The notes beneath the pieces are model-generated. The model saw only the letters and a list, made by a program, of their open reading frames with translations, searched no databases and was not told the origin of the DNA. Of a DNA stretch of 29,084 bases, positions 1 through 9,405 are shown piece by piece (the first letter of the stretch is position 1; every line of letters begins with the position of its first letter). The stretch lies in the NCBI GenBank assembly GCA_009602735.1, contig WELA01012513.1:707615-736698 (forward strand), read 5' to 3'. This stretch comes from Mesotaenium endlicherianum. Its lineage: Eukaryota > Streptophyta > Zygnematophyceae > Zygnematales > Mesotaeniaceae. A program made the position numbers and the translations under genes.

Positions 1-481
1 CCCCCCCAAGAGTAAGAATGTCTACCTTCCGCTTCTGCTGAAGGTGTGTTCTCCACTCTGATCAACACTCTGATCAAAACTCCACAAGGCTTTCTGAAGA
101 CTCTCAATGCTACCAGTATATGGCTGTGACTGGTTCTCTCACGATTGCCGTAGTGAAGGCACCGCTAGATGCATGCGTGGTTCAATACTCAGTAATCTTT
201 TTGTTTTTGAACTGAGCCTGCTGTTGGGTGTTTATTGTACACAATGCTTGAATAAGCTCTCTTGTTGCCTGCTTAAACTTGTGGAAGAAGAATCTGGGTC
301 CTTCTACGATGCTGTATCTCCTATGCCTGTTGTCTTTTCCCTAACAGATGAACAGTCAATTACATTGAAGTTTCTTGCATGTGCACAGCGACAAGAGACA
401 TGTAGGCTCAAGAGACCTGTAGGCTCATTACTTCTGATGCTAAATTTTACCCTTCTGCCTGCTGACTGCTGCCCATCACAG
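1..481. other. Left-edge non-coding DNA, probably intron
   Basis: No coding segment is supported here. The stretch ends in a plausible 3' splice site: pyrimidine-rich sequence with CTGCC/CTGCTGCCC blocks, then CACAG at 477-481. It is therefore probably the intron upstream of the first visible exon of the next gene. An 11-bp direct duplication (ACTCTGATCAA) occurs near 54-76. An open frame at 107-523 has no recognisable content and crosses the splice site, so it is not called. Confidence 0.4.
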
Positions 482-3400
482 GTAGCCCGATGGACATTCC
501 CGCCCCTTGGGGACGGTTGCTGAGGCAGCCACACCGCGACCGGGTGGCTGCAGCCCGTCCCGACTTCTTCTACGCCGAGGATGTGCAGGCAGACCAAGAC
601 AAGAGCAAGAGGACACGTAACAATCAGTTGTGTCACGGCCTTCTGTACTTCTTCAAGTTCATGGTCTCATACGAACGGCGTAGTGTGGGCTTCACGGACC
701 AGCGGCTGGAGTCTTACCCCGTGTGCATCACGAAGAAGGCCTACGCTGGCTGGATGTTTTGGATGCACAGCGATGCCTCCCTTGGCGGTGTCAACCACCC
801 GCATGAGACCGTGTCAACAATGGACAGGTTATTTCGTTTCTTCATTAAGCGGCACCCCCACTTCGTCGAGGACAAGAAGGTCGAAGAATTTTGCCGTGCT
901 GTAATGAATCAGTTTATTATTCATTTAAATAATTGCATGTATAAATCCAACACTAAATAAGTTTTATGTCAATATACTCACATGCGCGAGTTCATTTAAA
1001 TGAATGTATGTCAATTTAATGCGAGTTTACTTACTTTGTCAAAAAGGTCAGCAGGATGACTTTTGTATCATAGTGTAGTTTGCTGACTTTGTTAAGAAGG
1101 TCAGCAGGCTGACTTTTGTATCATAGTATAGTCTGTTGAGATTTATATATCAATTATATAGAGGATGTAATGTCAGCAAGATGACATATAGTAAGCTCGC
1201 TTGATATTAGTCACTATACTTAGCTTCAGTACACTGAGGGTAGATATATTCATTCAGATTATTATTTGTAGATTGGCACATGTGATCGTGGTATACTGAA
1301 AGTTGGAAGGTTGACTGAGATTCGGTAAACCGATGTCCTACCAGTGTGGTTAACTCCTGGGTAGGCGGAGCCGTCGTCAGTCAACTGAACAATTAGGACT
1401 TCAGTCAACCGACCAATTGATATGGTTGTTATACCTAGATCCGTGGGTCCCAACTTAACGGGTTTCCCACGAAACGGTGCACCTTGCGCCATGGTCAACC
1501 AGGTGGTCACTAGGTACATAGCAGGCTGGGATCTCGTGGTCCCTCATTCTGGACAGTAGGCTTTACAGTCGGATTTCTACTTGCAAGTCATGTGTGCACT
1601 TTTGGGTTTGTTCTAATGACCAGCCTTCACGGAAATTGACATGGCTGCTTTGTCCACGCTCCAAATGGGGCGAACTAGAACTTTTCGGAAAGGTCTCGTC
1701 AAGATGCATCCGTTGCCAATAAGTTTGCTCAATTTGGAGTAGTATTAGCATGCCCTCTGACATTTTGGGTCACACAGCGGACAGATTCCATGGTTTTGCA
1801 CCTAAGTCTGTGGGATGTGTTTTAGCTACATTATGGTCATCTGAATGAGAGCGCCTTTGCTATTCAGTCCCTTGATGTTGTGCATGTGCTATACATGCTT
1901 GCATGCCTGGTAGGCAAGAGGCTATGAGTTTCTAAAGGAGAAGCTCAAGTCCTCAAGCTCGCCTCTTACTTGTGCCTCGTGTTAGTGTGCAACTATGGCA
2001 CACTACGGTAAGTGAGTCAAGGGGTGTAGATGAGTAAATGGATTTCATTATAAGGGCGAAGATTGCTCCCTGATCTCACACGCTTCCACCTATCTCTGAT
2101 CTCATAAATTTAAATGAAATATATTAATCTTGAATAAGCAAGATTCATTTCACGTGCAGCCGTCGAGATGCGTCGCAAAGTTCGGCTACGACCATCCCAT
2201 GCGGCGGGAGCTCATCTTGCGGGCTCACAGCGACCTCATGCTGGCCCCTCTAGTGCGAGAGTACCCCCGCGACGTCGTCAACGTTGCCCGGGTAACACTG
2301 GCCACCCACGCGGGGCCGCGCTCCACCGACCTCGTGAAGGCCGTGCTGTCAGACATCCAGCTCCAGCGCTACGACGGGGTGAGCCGGCGGCGAGGAAACT
2401 GGTGTGGACGGTGAGCACCCTCTTCCGCTCTTCCCCACCCAGCTTGTTTTCGTGACGTCCATAACATGCTGGCCGTCCCCCCTCTTGCAGTCCTCGTCGG
2501 GGTGGGCAGGTTGATCAGGCCTGCTGCCAGCTCCCCCTTCTGCTCTTTTTCTCGGTGCGGGCAGGTGCAGCAGGCATGCTGCCTGCTCCCCGCTTGCTTT
2601 CGTCGTTTGGCCGGGCCGTTGCAGCTGGCCTGCTGCCTGCACCCCCCTTTGCATTCTATGTTGGGGCGGACAAGTTCATCAGGTCTGCTGCATGCCCCTC
2701 CTCTTGCGTCCTCGCTCGGGGCGGGCAAGTGCTGCATGCCTGCTGCCGGCCCCACCTCTTGCTCTCTTTGCCGGGGTGGGCAGGTGCAGCAGGCCTGCTC
2801 CTTGCCCCCCCCTCTTCCATTCTTTGTTGGGGCAGGCAGGTTCATCAGGCCTGCTGCCTGCCCCCCCTCTTGCTTTATTTGTCGAGGCAGGCAGGTTCAT
2901 CAGGCCTGCTGCCTGGCCCACCTCCTCCTCTTTGTCCCCATCCTGCCTGACAACCGTCTGCTCCTCATGCCTACGCATACTGTCGCGCGAATCTGACCCA
3001 TCTCTTTTGGCCCTCCTCTCCCACGAGGACTCAGGTGAACCCTAACAAGAACAACGCTGAGGTCGACAACGAGCGCTTCAAGACCTACTTTGGCAACGAC
3101 TTCCCATTCTGCGCCTTCGAGTGGATGGTCATCATGCTTGAGGCCAGAGACGTGTTTCTAGAGCCCCTCCCCAGCAACGGCGTGCGCCGGGACTTCACCA
3201 TCAAGCCCCACTGCCTCCAAAAGCTGCTTCTTCCCATCGTGCGCCGTGCGATGTACACGGAGGAGCCGGTGAGTCTGGAGGTGGCTGAATTTGTTGCTAA
3301 CATTTTTCTGCTTTGGACCACGTAGTTGCTTTTGCGTCATAGAGACCCAGACATGAATCATTTCCTCATCACTGGTTATGTTCAACTGTGTGGAGTGCAC

Positions 3401-3738
3401 CTTCGAGTCCTTAAACAAGGAGGTTAGGGGTATGCTCGCGTGCGCGGAGATTGCGACGACACGGATGGGTGTCAGGGACTTCCGCCCGGGCAGAGCCGAC
3501 CAGGTATGCTCCTGCTCAATACACACATTACGTCTCGCAAGCCGTGCCTGCTTGCCTACACGGTCTTGTCGGCTTGTCTCTTGGCCACGCCGAAACTATT
3601 TCATGCTTTGTGTATCTACCTGACCTACCTTTTCACTCTCTTCTTCCATCTGGCCTGTGCTCCCAGATGATCTTGGACAGCATCAGGCCCCAGGATTCGC
3701 ATAAAATTCGATGTTATTTGCTTTTTTGGATGTTTTAA
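482..3738 (+). CDS. Unrecognised multi-exon gene, apparently truncated at its 3' end
   Basis: Proposed exons are 482-900 (first in-frame ATG 490), 2160-2378, 3035-3268, about 3396-3503, and 3667 to a stop at 3738. Donors are GTAATG, GTGAGC, GTGAGT and GTATGC; acceptors are GTGCAG, CTCAG, GGAG (weak) and CCCAG. All four introns fall at phase 0, and the exons are GC-rich against AT-rich or repetitive introns, which supports one real gene. I recognise no domain. The first exon has an aromatic, His-rich stretch (around YAGWMFWMHSDASLGG) and the third a run of aromatic and acidic residues (FKTYFGNDFPFCAFEWM). The 5' end is open: the acceptor at 481 implies upstream exons outside the window. The last exon loses its GC-rich character after about 3693, roughly 90 bp before the retroelement, so the true 3' end is probably lost. 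Confidence is moderate that this is a gene and nil for function. Confidence 0.5.
901..2159 (+). other. Large AT-rich intron of the unrecognised gene
   Basis: This 1.26-kb stretch lies between the donor after 900 and the acceptor at 2158-2159. It is AT-rich, has a small palindrome (TCATTTAAATGA near 991-1002) and contains the 48-bp tandem repeat listed separately. Segment 1262-1760 has mixed composition with short scattered minus-strand open frames, none recognisable. I see no gene in it. Confidence 0.45.
1032..1132. repeat. 48-bp tandem repeat, two copies plus a fragment
   Basis: Copies lie at 1032-1079 and 1085-1132 (period 53). Each reads roughly ACTTTG, TYAARAAGGTCAGCAGG, then TGACTTTTGTATCATAGT, with a few substitutions between copies. 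A degenerate third fragment (GTCAGCAAGATGACATATAGTA) follows near 1171. The repeat is intronic. Confidence 0.8.
2482..2940. repeat. GC-rich minisatellite of about 57 bp, roughly eight units
   Basis: Successive degenerate units share a core of the form GGGCAGG-TTCATCAGGCCTGCTGCCTG-CCCCCCTCTTGC, with CAGG(C/T)CTGCTGCC recurring about every 52-60 bases. They fill most of the intron 2379-3034. Several open frames on both strands run through the array because the unit is near a multiple of three and lacks stop codons. They encode low-complexity Pro/Cys/Ala/Gly peptides and are not called as genes. Confidence 0.85.
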
Positions 3739-3785
3739 AATCATGAGAAATCATAAATTATGTCGAAAGAAATCTTGGTCATGGG

Positions 3786-4089
3786 TGTCGTGCCTAACAG
3801 TGTCGGTCCCTCGGCACATACGTAGCCTTTCAACACGCGTGCCTTCGACCTGGTCGATGTGTTGGTGGCCCTCCTTACGTGTGGGCAAACATGGTCGATC
3901 GACCTTCGCACGTGGGCGCACGTGGGTCGGTGACAAGCCTTACCAAGGTTGATCCATCCCTGGGCTCCTAAACTTGCACCATGCGACCATGACCAACACT
4001 CAGAGCAATGCTTAGCTCTCACCATCTGCTCATCCTAAGACTTAGCAGAAAATTTGAAAATTACTTGCCTTGCCTTAATTCCTCTTACA
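3786..4089 (-). repeat. Left terminal repeat X, candidate 3' LTR
   Basis: This 304-bp segment matches 10663-10964 at an estimated 85-90% by eye, with one 6-7 bp gap and one insertion of about 10 bp. Read on the minus strand it starts TGTAAGAGG and ends GGCACGACA, so it has TG...CA termini. It directly abuts a polypurine tract, as expected for the 3' LTR of a minus-strand element. It lacks the A segment that accompanies the right-hand copy. Confidence 0.75.
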
Positions 4090-4101
4090 CCCCTCCCTTT
4101 C
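4090..4101 (-). promoter_or_regulatory. Polypurine tract (plus-strand primer site)
   Basis: On the minus strand the sequence GAAAGGGAGGGG lies immediately before the TG of repeat X. This matches the expected position and composition of the polypurine tract that primes plus-strand DNA synthesis in LTR retrotransposons. It also supports the minus orientation of the element. Confidence 0.65.
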
Positions 4102-4136
4102 AGCTGAGGCGTCCCTGCCTTTTCTGCTGAAAGCTA

Positions 4137-4706
4137 TTATTTTCCAGCCCTGCGGCTAGGGGTATTAGGAAGGCAGTCAGGACATTCCCATCGTCCTGCC
4201 ACAATCTCTTCCTCGCCAATGCAGAAAGTGTGCCAACGGGCACCACACTTGTCGCAAGTTACCATTGCTTCCTGATCATCTAGCACATTGCAGCTGGCAC
4301 AAGGCGTGGCTGGCAGCAATTCCTCGGGCACAACCCTAATCGTAGAATCAATATTCGGCAAATGGCATAGCGAGCAGTTCTGCACGTGGTCTCTCATGAT
4401 TTTACCATCAGAACCTTCCAGTTCTAACACACCATTGTCAAAAGCATGTTTCACGCGTAAGATCACTGCACCTGAACTGGTGTCGATGGTGGTCTTAGTC
4501 TGGCGCTTGCGGTAGACGAAGTCTCCTTCTTGAATCTGCGTCATCTGCAAGCGGTAGCTCCCGTCTCGCGTCCTGGCGTAACGCTGCATATCTCTTTTCT
4601 GTGCAATTTTCAGATTGTCCAGCGCAGCCGGCATCATGCGCTCAAATAACGTCTTACGGCGTACCATCACCTTTAGCAGTTCCTCAGGGCTGTCCAGGTC
4701 TTTCAC
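4137..4706 (-). pseudogene. Integrase C-terminal region with a PHD finger
   Basis: This 189-codon open frame continues the integrase frame after an amber codon at 4707-4709. Its first half has the basic region and a segment around IQEGDFVYRKRQ typical of the integrase C-terminal (GPY/F-like) domain. Its second half has a Cys4-His-Cys3 arrangement: CASC, about 11 residues, CDKC, X4-H-X2-C, then WECPDC, with only 13 residues to the stop. This is the PHD-finger pattern, which in known proteins often reads histone H3 tails. The Trp two residues before the zinc-binding His in typical H3K4me3-binding PHDs is Arg here, and the next position is Trp (CGARWHTFC), so ligand preference is uncertain. Chromoviruses carry a chromodomain at this position, so a chromatin-tethering role is a reasonable inference. 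Confidence 0.75.
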
Positions 4707-5324
4707 CTATTCAATCTCCTGCTTGATGCTGCTGGGCACTACTGGACTTCTGCCAAACAGTATCTGATATGGCGAGTAATTCGCCAAGGCAGCCTGCTTG
4801 CTAAATCTGTAACCCATAACCAGCCATGGCAGGGCCAGATCCCAGTCACGCTTGTCATGCTCAAGGCAAAACTTGCGCAAAGCAGACTTAATGGTTTGCA
4901 CCATCCTTTCTGCCAGACCATCTGCTTGCGGATGATCTCTAGACGTAGTGCGATGATCGATGAAGCATCTATCCAAGAGTTTCTGAAAAGACCCTTGGAA
5001 CTCAGACCCTTGGTCTGTCAGCACTTCTGCTGGAGCTCCATGACGCACAATCACACCATTAAGGAGTGCTTCTGCGGTCCCTAGACTCTCCTTAGCAGTC
5101 AGAGGCACGACCTCTATCCACTTAGAGAAATGCTCAATCATGACCATGATATATTTGTTACCTCGCTTAGACAACGGTAGCTCACCTGCGAGATCGCAGC
5201 TCCAGCGGTAGCCTAGGCCCATGATTGGCAAAGGTTGCAAGTGTGGATGTTGCTGTGTAAAACCAGCCTTGACGCGATCACAGCTTTGGCAGGCCTTGAT
5301 CACATCTTCACACTGCTGCTTCAT
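4707..5324 (-). pseudogene. Integrase catalytic core (DDE)
   Basis: The frame covers the end of the zinc-binding domain (CEDVIKACQSC) and the whole catalytic core. The acidic triad is visible as D in WSCDLAG, D in LTDQGSEF and E in DGLAERMVQ; 34 residues separate the last two, one fewer than the classical D-X35-E. Downstream is the usual WDLALPW...SPYQILFGR segment. The protein would insert the cDNA copy. The frame is bounded by nonsense codons at 5334-5336 (where relatives usually have Tyr in YYWPGM) and 4707-4709, so it would be translated only in pieces. Confidence 0.9.
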
Positions 5325-5333
5325 GCCCCTCCA

Positions 5334-6359
5334 CTAGTAAGACAGCTCCAAAAGACTATACGTCTTCTTGACACCATAGTGTCCAGTGTTCTCGTGCATT
5401 TCTTGCACAAGGGCTCGTCTCCTGATGGGTTCTGGCACTAACTTCTCCTGACCAGTTTCTTCAATTTTGAAGCGGTTGTTGCGTTTCCAACAAAACCGTT
5501 TAGCTCGATGGCTTACCTGGTCCTTCTCCTTCACTGATAGCCCTTCCAAGTGAGTTCCCGTCTTCAGCCAGTGCATAGTAGCTTGATCTTTCCAGATCTC
5601 TGGACTGAAAAGGGACAGAGGCTCAGCTTCACCTGATGCTACCAGTCCAGCCATTTCGGTTAGGCAGGCCACCAACTCTGCTGGACTGCTCGGGTCTTCT
5701 TCCTCTCGAGCTCCTATTTTGTCGTCTGAAGATGGGTCTGGGTTCCTCCTGAGTCCATCGGCGTCGCTGTTGAGCACTCCTGCTCTGTGCACCAGCGTCA
5801 TGTGGTACTCTTGCAGCTTAAGAGCCCAGCGAGCCAACTTACTAGTGAGGTCTCCATTCTTCATCAGCCATAGTTATGGTGAGTGATCCGTGATCAGAGT
5901 GAAAGGCCTTCCCCGAAGATACTCTCTGAAGTGTGTGACAGCCCAAACCACTGCCAGCAGCTCTCCTTCGTAGGACGAGTAGTTGCTCTCCGCTCGTTTA
6001 GTAGAGCGCGAGGCATAGGCAATGACATACTCCTCTCTAGGGCTTGCGGCCTGAGTGAGCACTGCGCCTATTCCCACACGACTCCAGTCAGTGTGCAGAT
6101 TAAACGGCTTGGAGTAGTCAGGTGTTTGCAAGACTGGGGTTGTTACCAGCCGCTCCTTAAGCTCGTTCATGGCTTTCTCCTGAGCTTCTGTCCACACAAA
6201 AGGCACATCCTTTTTCAGGAGTTTCGTCAGGGGTTTAGCGATTTTGCTATAATCCTTCACAAACTTACGATAGTATTCGCTTAGCCCTAACAGAGCTTTC
6301 AACTTAGACACATTCGCAGGTGCAGGTATCTTGTAAATAGGCTCAGTCTTCACAGTCTG
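5334..6359 (-). pseudogene. RT thumb/connection, RNase H and integrase HHCC N-terminus
   Basis: One reading frame is interrupted by a TAA at 5874-5876. It begins with the gypsy RT connection (KLKALLGLSEYYRKFVKDYS) and continues into RNase H with its acidic residues: D in HTDWSRVG, E in SSYEGELLAV, D in TDHSP and D in NSDADGLRR. The TAA replaces the Leu normally following TDHSP. After RNase H comes a linker rich in Glu, Asp and Ser, then the integrase zinc-binding His pair in HENTGHYG (HX4H). The matching CX2C is in the next segment, across the amber at 5334-5336. A frame change near 6360 separates it from the RT palm. Confidence 0.88.
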
Positions 6360-6820
6360 AGGGACATAGCATTGTTCCCAATCTCATGTCCTAGGTAAGG
6401 CACGTGTGCCTCAAAGAATCTGCACTACCCAGGATGCAGCTTCATTTAGAATTTCTCCAGGCGCTGGAACACTTGTTCCAAGTGCTTAAGGTGTTCCTCT
6501 ATCGACTTACTGAATACTACCACATCGTCAATGTATGGCTTAGCAAAATGTAGCCCCTCCAGCCCTTTATCCATAGTCCTCTGAAATATGGCTGGGGCAT
6601 TTTTCAGCCCAAATGGCATTACTGTCCATTGCCAAAGTTCCCTTTGAGCCCAAAAAGCGGTCTTACCTCGATCTTTTGTTTTCACAGGGATCTGGTTGAA
6701 GCCTTGGCGCAAGTCGATGATGCTGAACACCTTTCCAGTGGTGGCAATTGCAAAGATCCGCTCCGGTGTAGGCATCACATAGCTGTCTGGCTCCGTGTAG
6801 AGATTCAGTCGCCTGTAATC
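6360..6820 (-). pseudogene. Reverse transcriptase palm fragment
   Basis: The frame opens in the DYRRLN motif (D at 6820) and continues through FSIIDLRQGFNQIPV (first catalytic Asp), the MPFGLKNAPAIFQRTMD block and PYIDDVVVFS (the YxDD box). All three catalytic aspartates are present. The fingers region that should precede DYRRLN, and the linker from the protease, are absent: the protease frame runs into this position with no intervening sequence. Two nonsense codons (6446-6448 and 6425-6427) precede the conserved YLGHEI segment, and a frame change follows. Confidence 0.88.
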
Positions 6821-7493
6821 TCTCCTGTCGGCTGTCGATCTGTCGATTGGTAAGTCACCCTCTGCTTCCGCAGGTCGATGACCATACCCAGGGGAATCAG
6901 ATCTTCTGTCCCCAAGAGAATATCATAGTTCTCAGCCTCTGTCACCGTGCATTCTATGAGCAGTGACGCCTCCTCAGGTTTCCCCAAGTTTACACAGGCT
7001 TGCGGGTAATTCCACAAGACTTTGAAATCTGCCCAGATGCAGTCCTCAACTGAAAAGGACTTTCTTTCAGGTCCCTTGCCGTCAATCCCAGAGCTTTCGC
7101 AGCTCGCTTTCCCAAGATTACTGGCTGTGCGCCAGTGTCCAATAGGATATTGGGAGCGGCCCAGTTGTTGAATGTCAAAACTCTATCCTTGTTCTGCACT
7201 CTCACTGTGCTGAAATTAGTAGGCAACGAAGCGCTGTTCACGCCTTCCTCAGCTATGTCCAGCTGCTGTTCGGCTTCTTCAACCGTGAAAGGATACGTAA
7301 GACGCAGATCAGCGAGTGAAAGACAAGGAATGTACTGAATCCAGTGTCCCACCAGAGCCTTCAGCTTCTCCAGCAAAAAACTAAATGTCTTGCGTGGCCC
7401 AGGCTTGGCTTGTCGTAGCTACGCAATCTTGTTCTCATCGAGAGTGATCCGATAGGTCTGAGGAAGCTTCCAGCATTCCTTGGAACCAGACGG
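6805..7493 (-). pseudogene. Retropepsin-type aspartic protease region
   Basis: The active-site motif is seen as ILLDTGAQPVILG, the DTGA signature of retroviral-type aspartic proteases that mature Gag-Pol. A second conserved stretch, YDILLGTEDLIPLG, lies further along in a different frame, so there is a frame change near 7017. The protease frame opens at 7493, upstream of where the Gag frame closes, and has an amber codon at 7419-7421. The 3' end overlaps the start of the RT fragment, which marks the deletion junction. Confidence 0.8.
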
Positions 7494-9283
7494 TCATGAT
7501 TTGCGCGCTCCGCAGCCGTTGTAGCCACGGCCTTCTCAGGCGTCAGCTTCTCGTCTTTGCAGACGGTCTTTTCGGCCACATCTGCATCATAATAGACATT
7601 AGGCACATTTAGTCTTGCAAATTGAGCTTTCAACTCTGCAATCTCTGCACTCATAGCATCATACTTCTGGTTACCCTCTCGGTTACCGGAGTTATCTTTC
7701 TCCTTTTTCTTACCCTTATCTGCCTCTTTCGTGGCAGCATTAGCCCATGGTGGCTTCAGATTTGGGTTCTTGGACCAACACTCATCTTCTGAGTGTCTCT
7801 TTTTGCTGCAATGTGCACATACCTGCGCCTTGCTAGCAGACAATTGCTTAGCATCCGGGTACGGACAATCTCTCTTCTGATGTCCGGATTTCCCGCAATT
7901 CCAACAGCCCTCTGCTGTCTCAGCAGTGTTGGCGTGCTTAGCAAACCTATTGAAAGACCCACTCTTCTTCTTAAACTGGAAATTAGAGCTATTGGCCTTA
8001 GGCTCGAAGGATTCCTCCTTTCTCTCAGGAGCCATAAGCGTCCTGGAAGCCTCCTTGTACCAGACTTTACCTTCCTCGACATTGCGTGCTATTTCAGCAG
8101 CCTCGTCGATATTCCAGTCAATTTCGCGTTTCGCAGATAGGTGCAACCTGACCTCCCAATCTGTGTCTTTACCCAAACACAAGAGGAATTTGTCAGCCAC
8201 AATCCTGGGCTCATAGATTCCTACCTTCTTGGCAAGGTCTACCAATCTGGATTTGACCTCCATCACTGTCTCGATCTTCTGACGGACAAAATGCACATAA
8301 CGGTGCACCTTAAGACTGCGATCCTTTGGGAATTTTGCTTCAAGCAACTTAAAGAAACGACGCAGACAGTGCTTAGAGTCTAACTGGTCATCCCCAGCCT
8401 CCATATCTCTATGGCAACTAGCCAACGCTTGCGCATGGCTTGCTTCCGTGGTGGCACTATCACCATGCTGCCCTGCAAAAGGTGCAGCCCTGCGCGTTAC
8501 TCGTTCCTGAGCATTAGCAATCTTTTCAGACAATTCTGCACACACTTTACGCAATTCTGCGACAGACCCAGCATCATCATCTCGAGTAGCCGCTCGCTGC
8601 TGACCCTTGGTGAGTTGCCTCATGGCATCTGTTAATTCTTGTGTTAGTGTAGCTAAGTCTACGCTCTCAACAGGTGCAGCAGGTATCGCTCTTCTTGATG
8701 ACAAAGCGGACAGGCGGGCTTTCGCAGCCTCTTTCTTGATCTTTAAATTCCTCGCCTTCTTTTGCTCGTCAAACGCCCATTCCTCGGTAAGGTTCTCATC
8801 CTTCCGGAATTGGCGATAAAGCAACAAGGCATTCTTGTCCAAGTACTGAACCAAGCTTATGAAAACGACTGACTAAATATAAGAAAAATCCTTTCGGATT
8901 CTCTCAAAGAAATCAGCCCAATAGATCTCACCAAACTCTTCGAAAGTGACACTATTTCCACCAATTCGTCCACTAAAACACTTTGTAGACAGCTTGAACT
9001 TAGGATTTTCATCCTTATCATCACCGGTCATTTCGAATGGTGACCAAGCCTCACTATCTTTACCCCACAAGTCGTGTGCTCTGCCCAAATTGGGTACAGA
9101 GGCTTGCTTGTTATACGGATTCTCACCGTTTGTGGCAGTATGGCGAGACTCGTCTCCCGACGGTTGCTCACTCCACAGGTTATCCGTGCGCTCAGATGTC
9201 TCACTTCCTCGTGGACTCTGGCTTGAATCAAAACCTTCCGCAGGCTCCACAGGGTAGTAGAGTCTTCCACTCCTCAACCGCAT
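7494..9283 (-). pseudogene. Gag polyprotein with two zinc knuckles
   Basis: The first in-frame ATG is at 9283 and gives an N-terminus MRLRSGRLYYPVE, reminiscent of the M-x-T/L-R-S-G starts of other gypsy Gag proteins. The frame is open except for one amber codon at 8873-8875. The middle is a helical, charged capsid-like region. Near the C-terminus are two CX2CX4HX4C nucleocapsid knuckles, CWNCGKSGHQKRDC and CAHCSKKRHSEDEC, followed by a Lys-rich tail. These proteins package the element RNA. The Gag frame stays open to 7361, but below about 7493 the protease-linked frame looks like the coding one. Confidence 0.85.
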
Positions 9284-9405
9284 GTACTGTTGAATTTCTC
9301 CGGGTCCCTTCCAGGTTGAGCACCGGCAGCCCTTACAGGCCTCAATCCCCAATTTGCTTGGGAATTTCTATTCACCTGAACCACAGAACCGATGTTCTCA
9401 AAAGT

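Noticed and set aside
490..900. Reading the first exon of the unknown gene as a sulfhydryl oxidase of the Erv/ALR type
   Set aside because: The aromatic and His-rich stretch superficially resembles it, but the CxxC redox motif and the order of family motifs are missing.
2369..3045. Several 95-176-codon Cys/Pro-rich frames on both strands
   Set aside because: They are by-products of the stop-free minisatellite and lie inside an intron bounded by good splice sites.
7370..7400. Programmed -1 frameshift at the T-run (GTTTTTTGC) between Gag and protease frames
   Set aside because: The zero-frame codons do not form a proper X-XXY-YYZ slippery heptamer, and the protease-linked frame already looks coding upstream to 7493, so the shift must lie earlier.
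4707..8875. An alternative genetic code in which TAG and TAA encode an amino acid
   Set aside because: The interrupted positions correspond to different residues in the family (Leu, Tyr). The host GT47 gene reads through seven exons with no internal TAG or TAA, and the element also has frame changes and a deletion.
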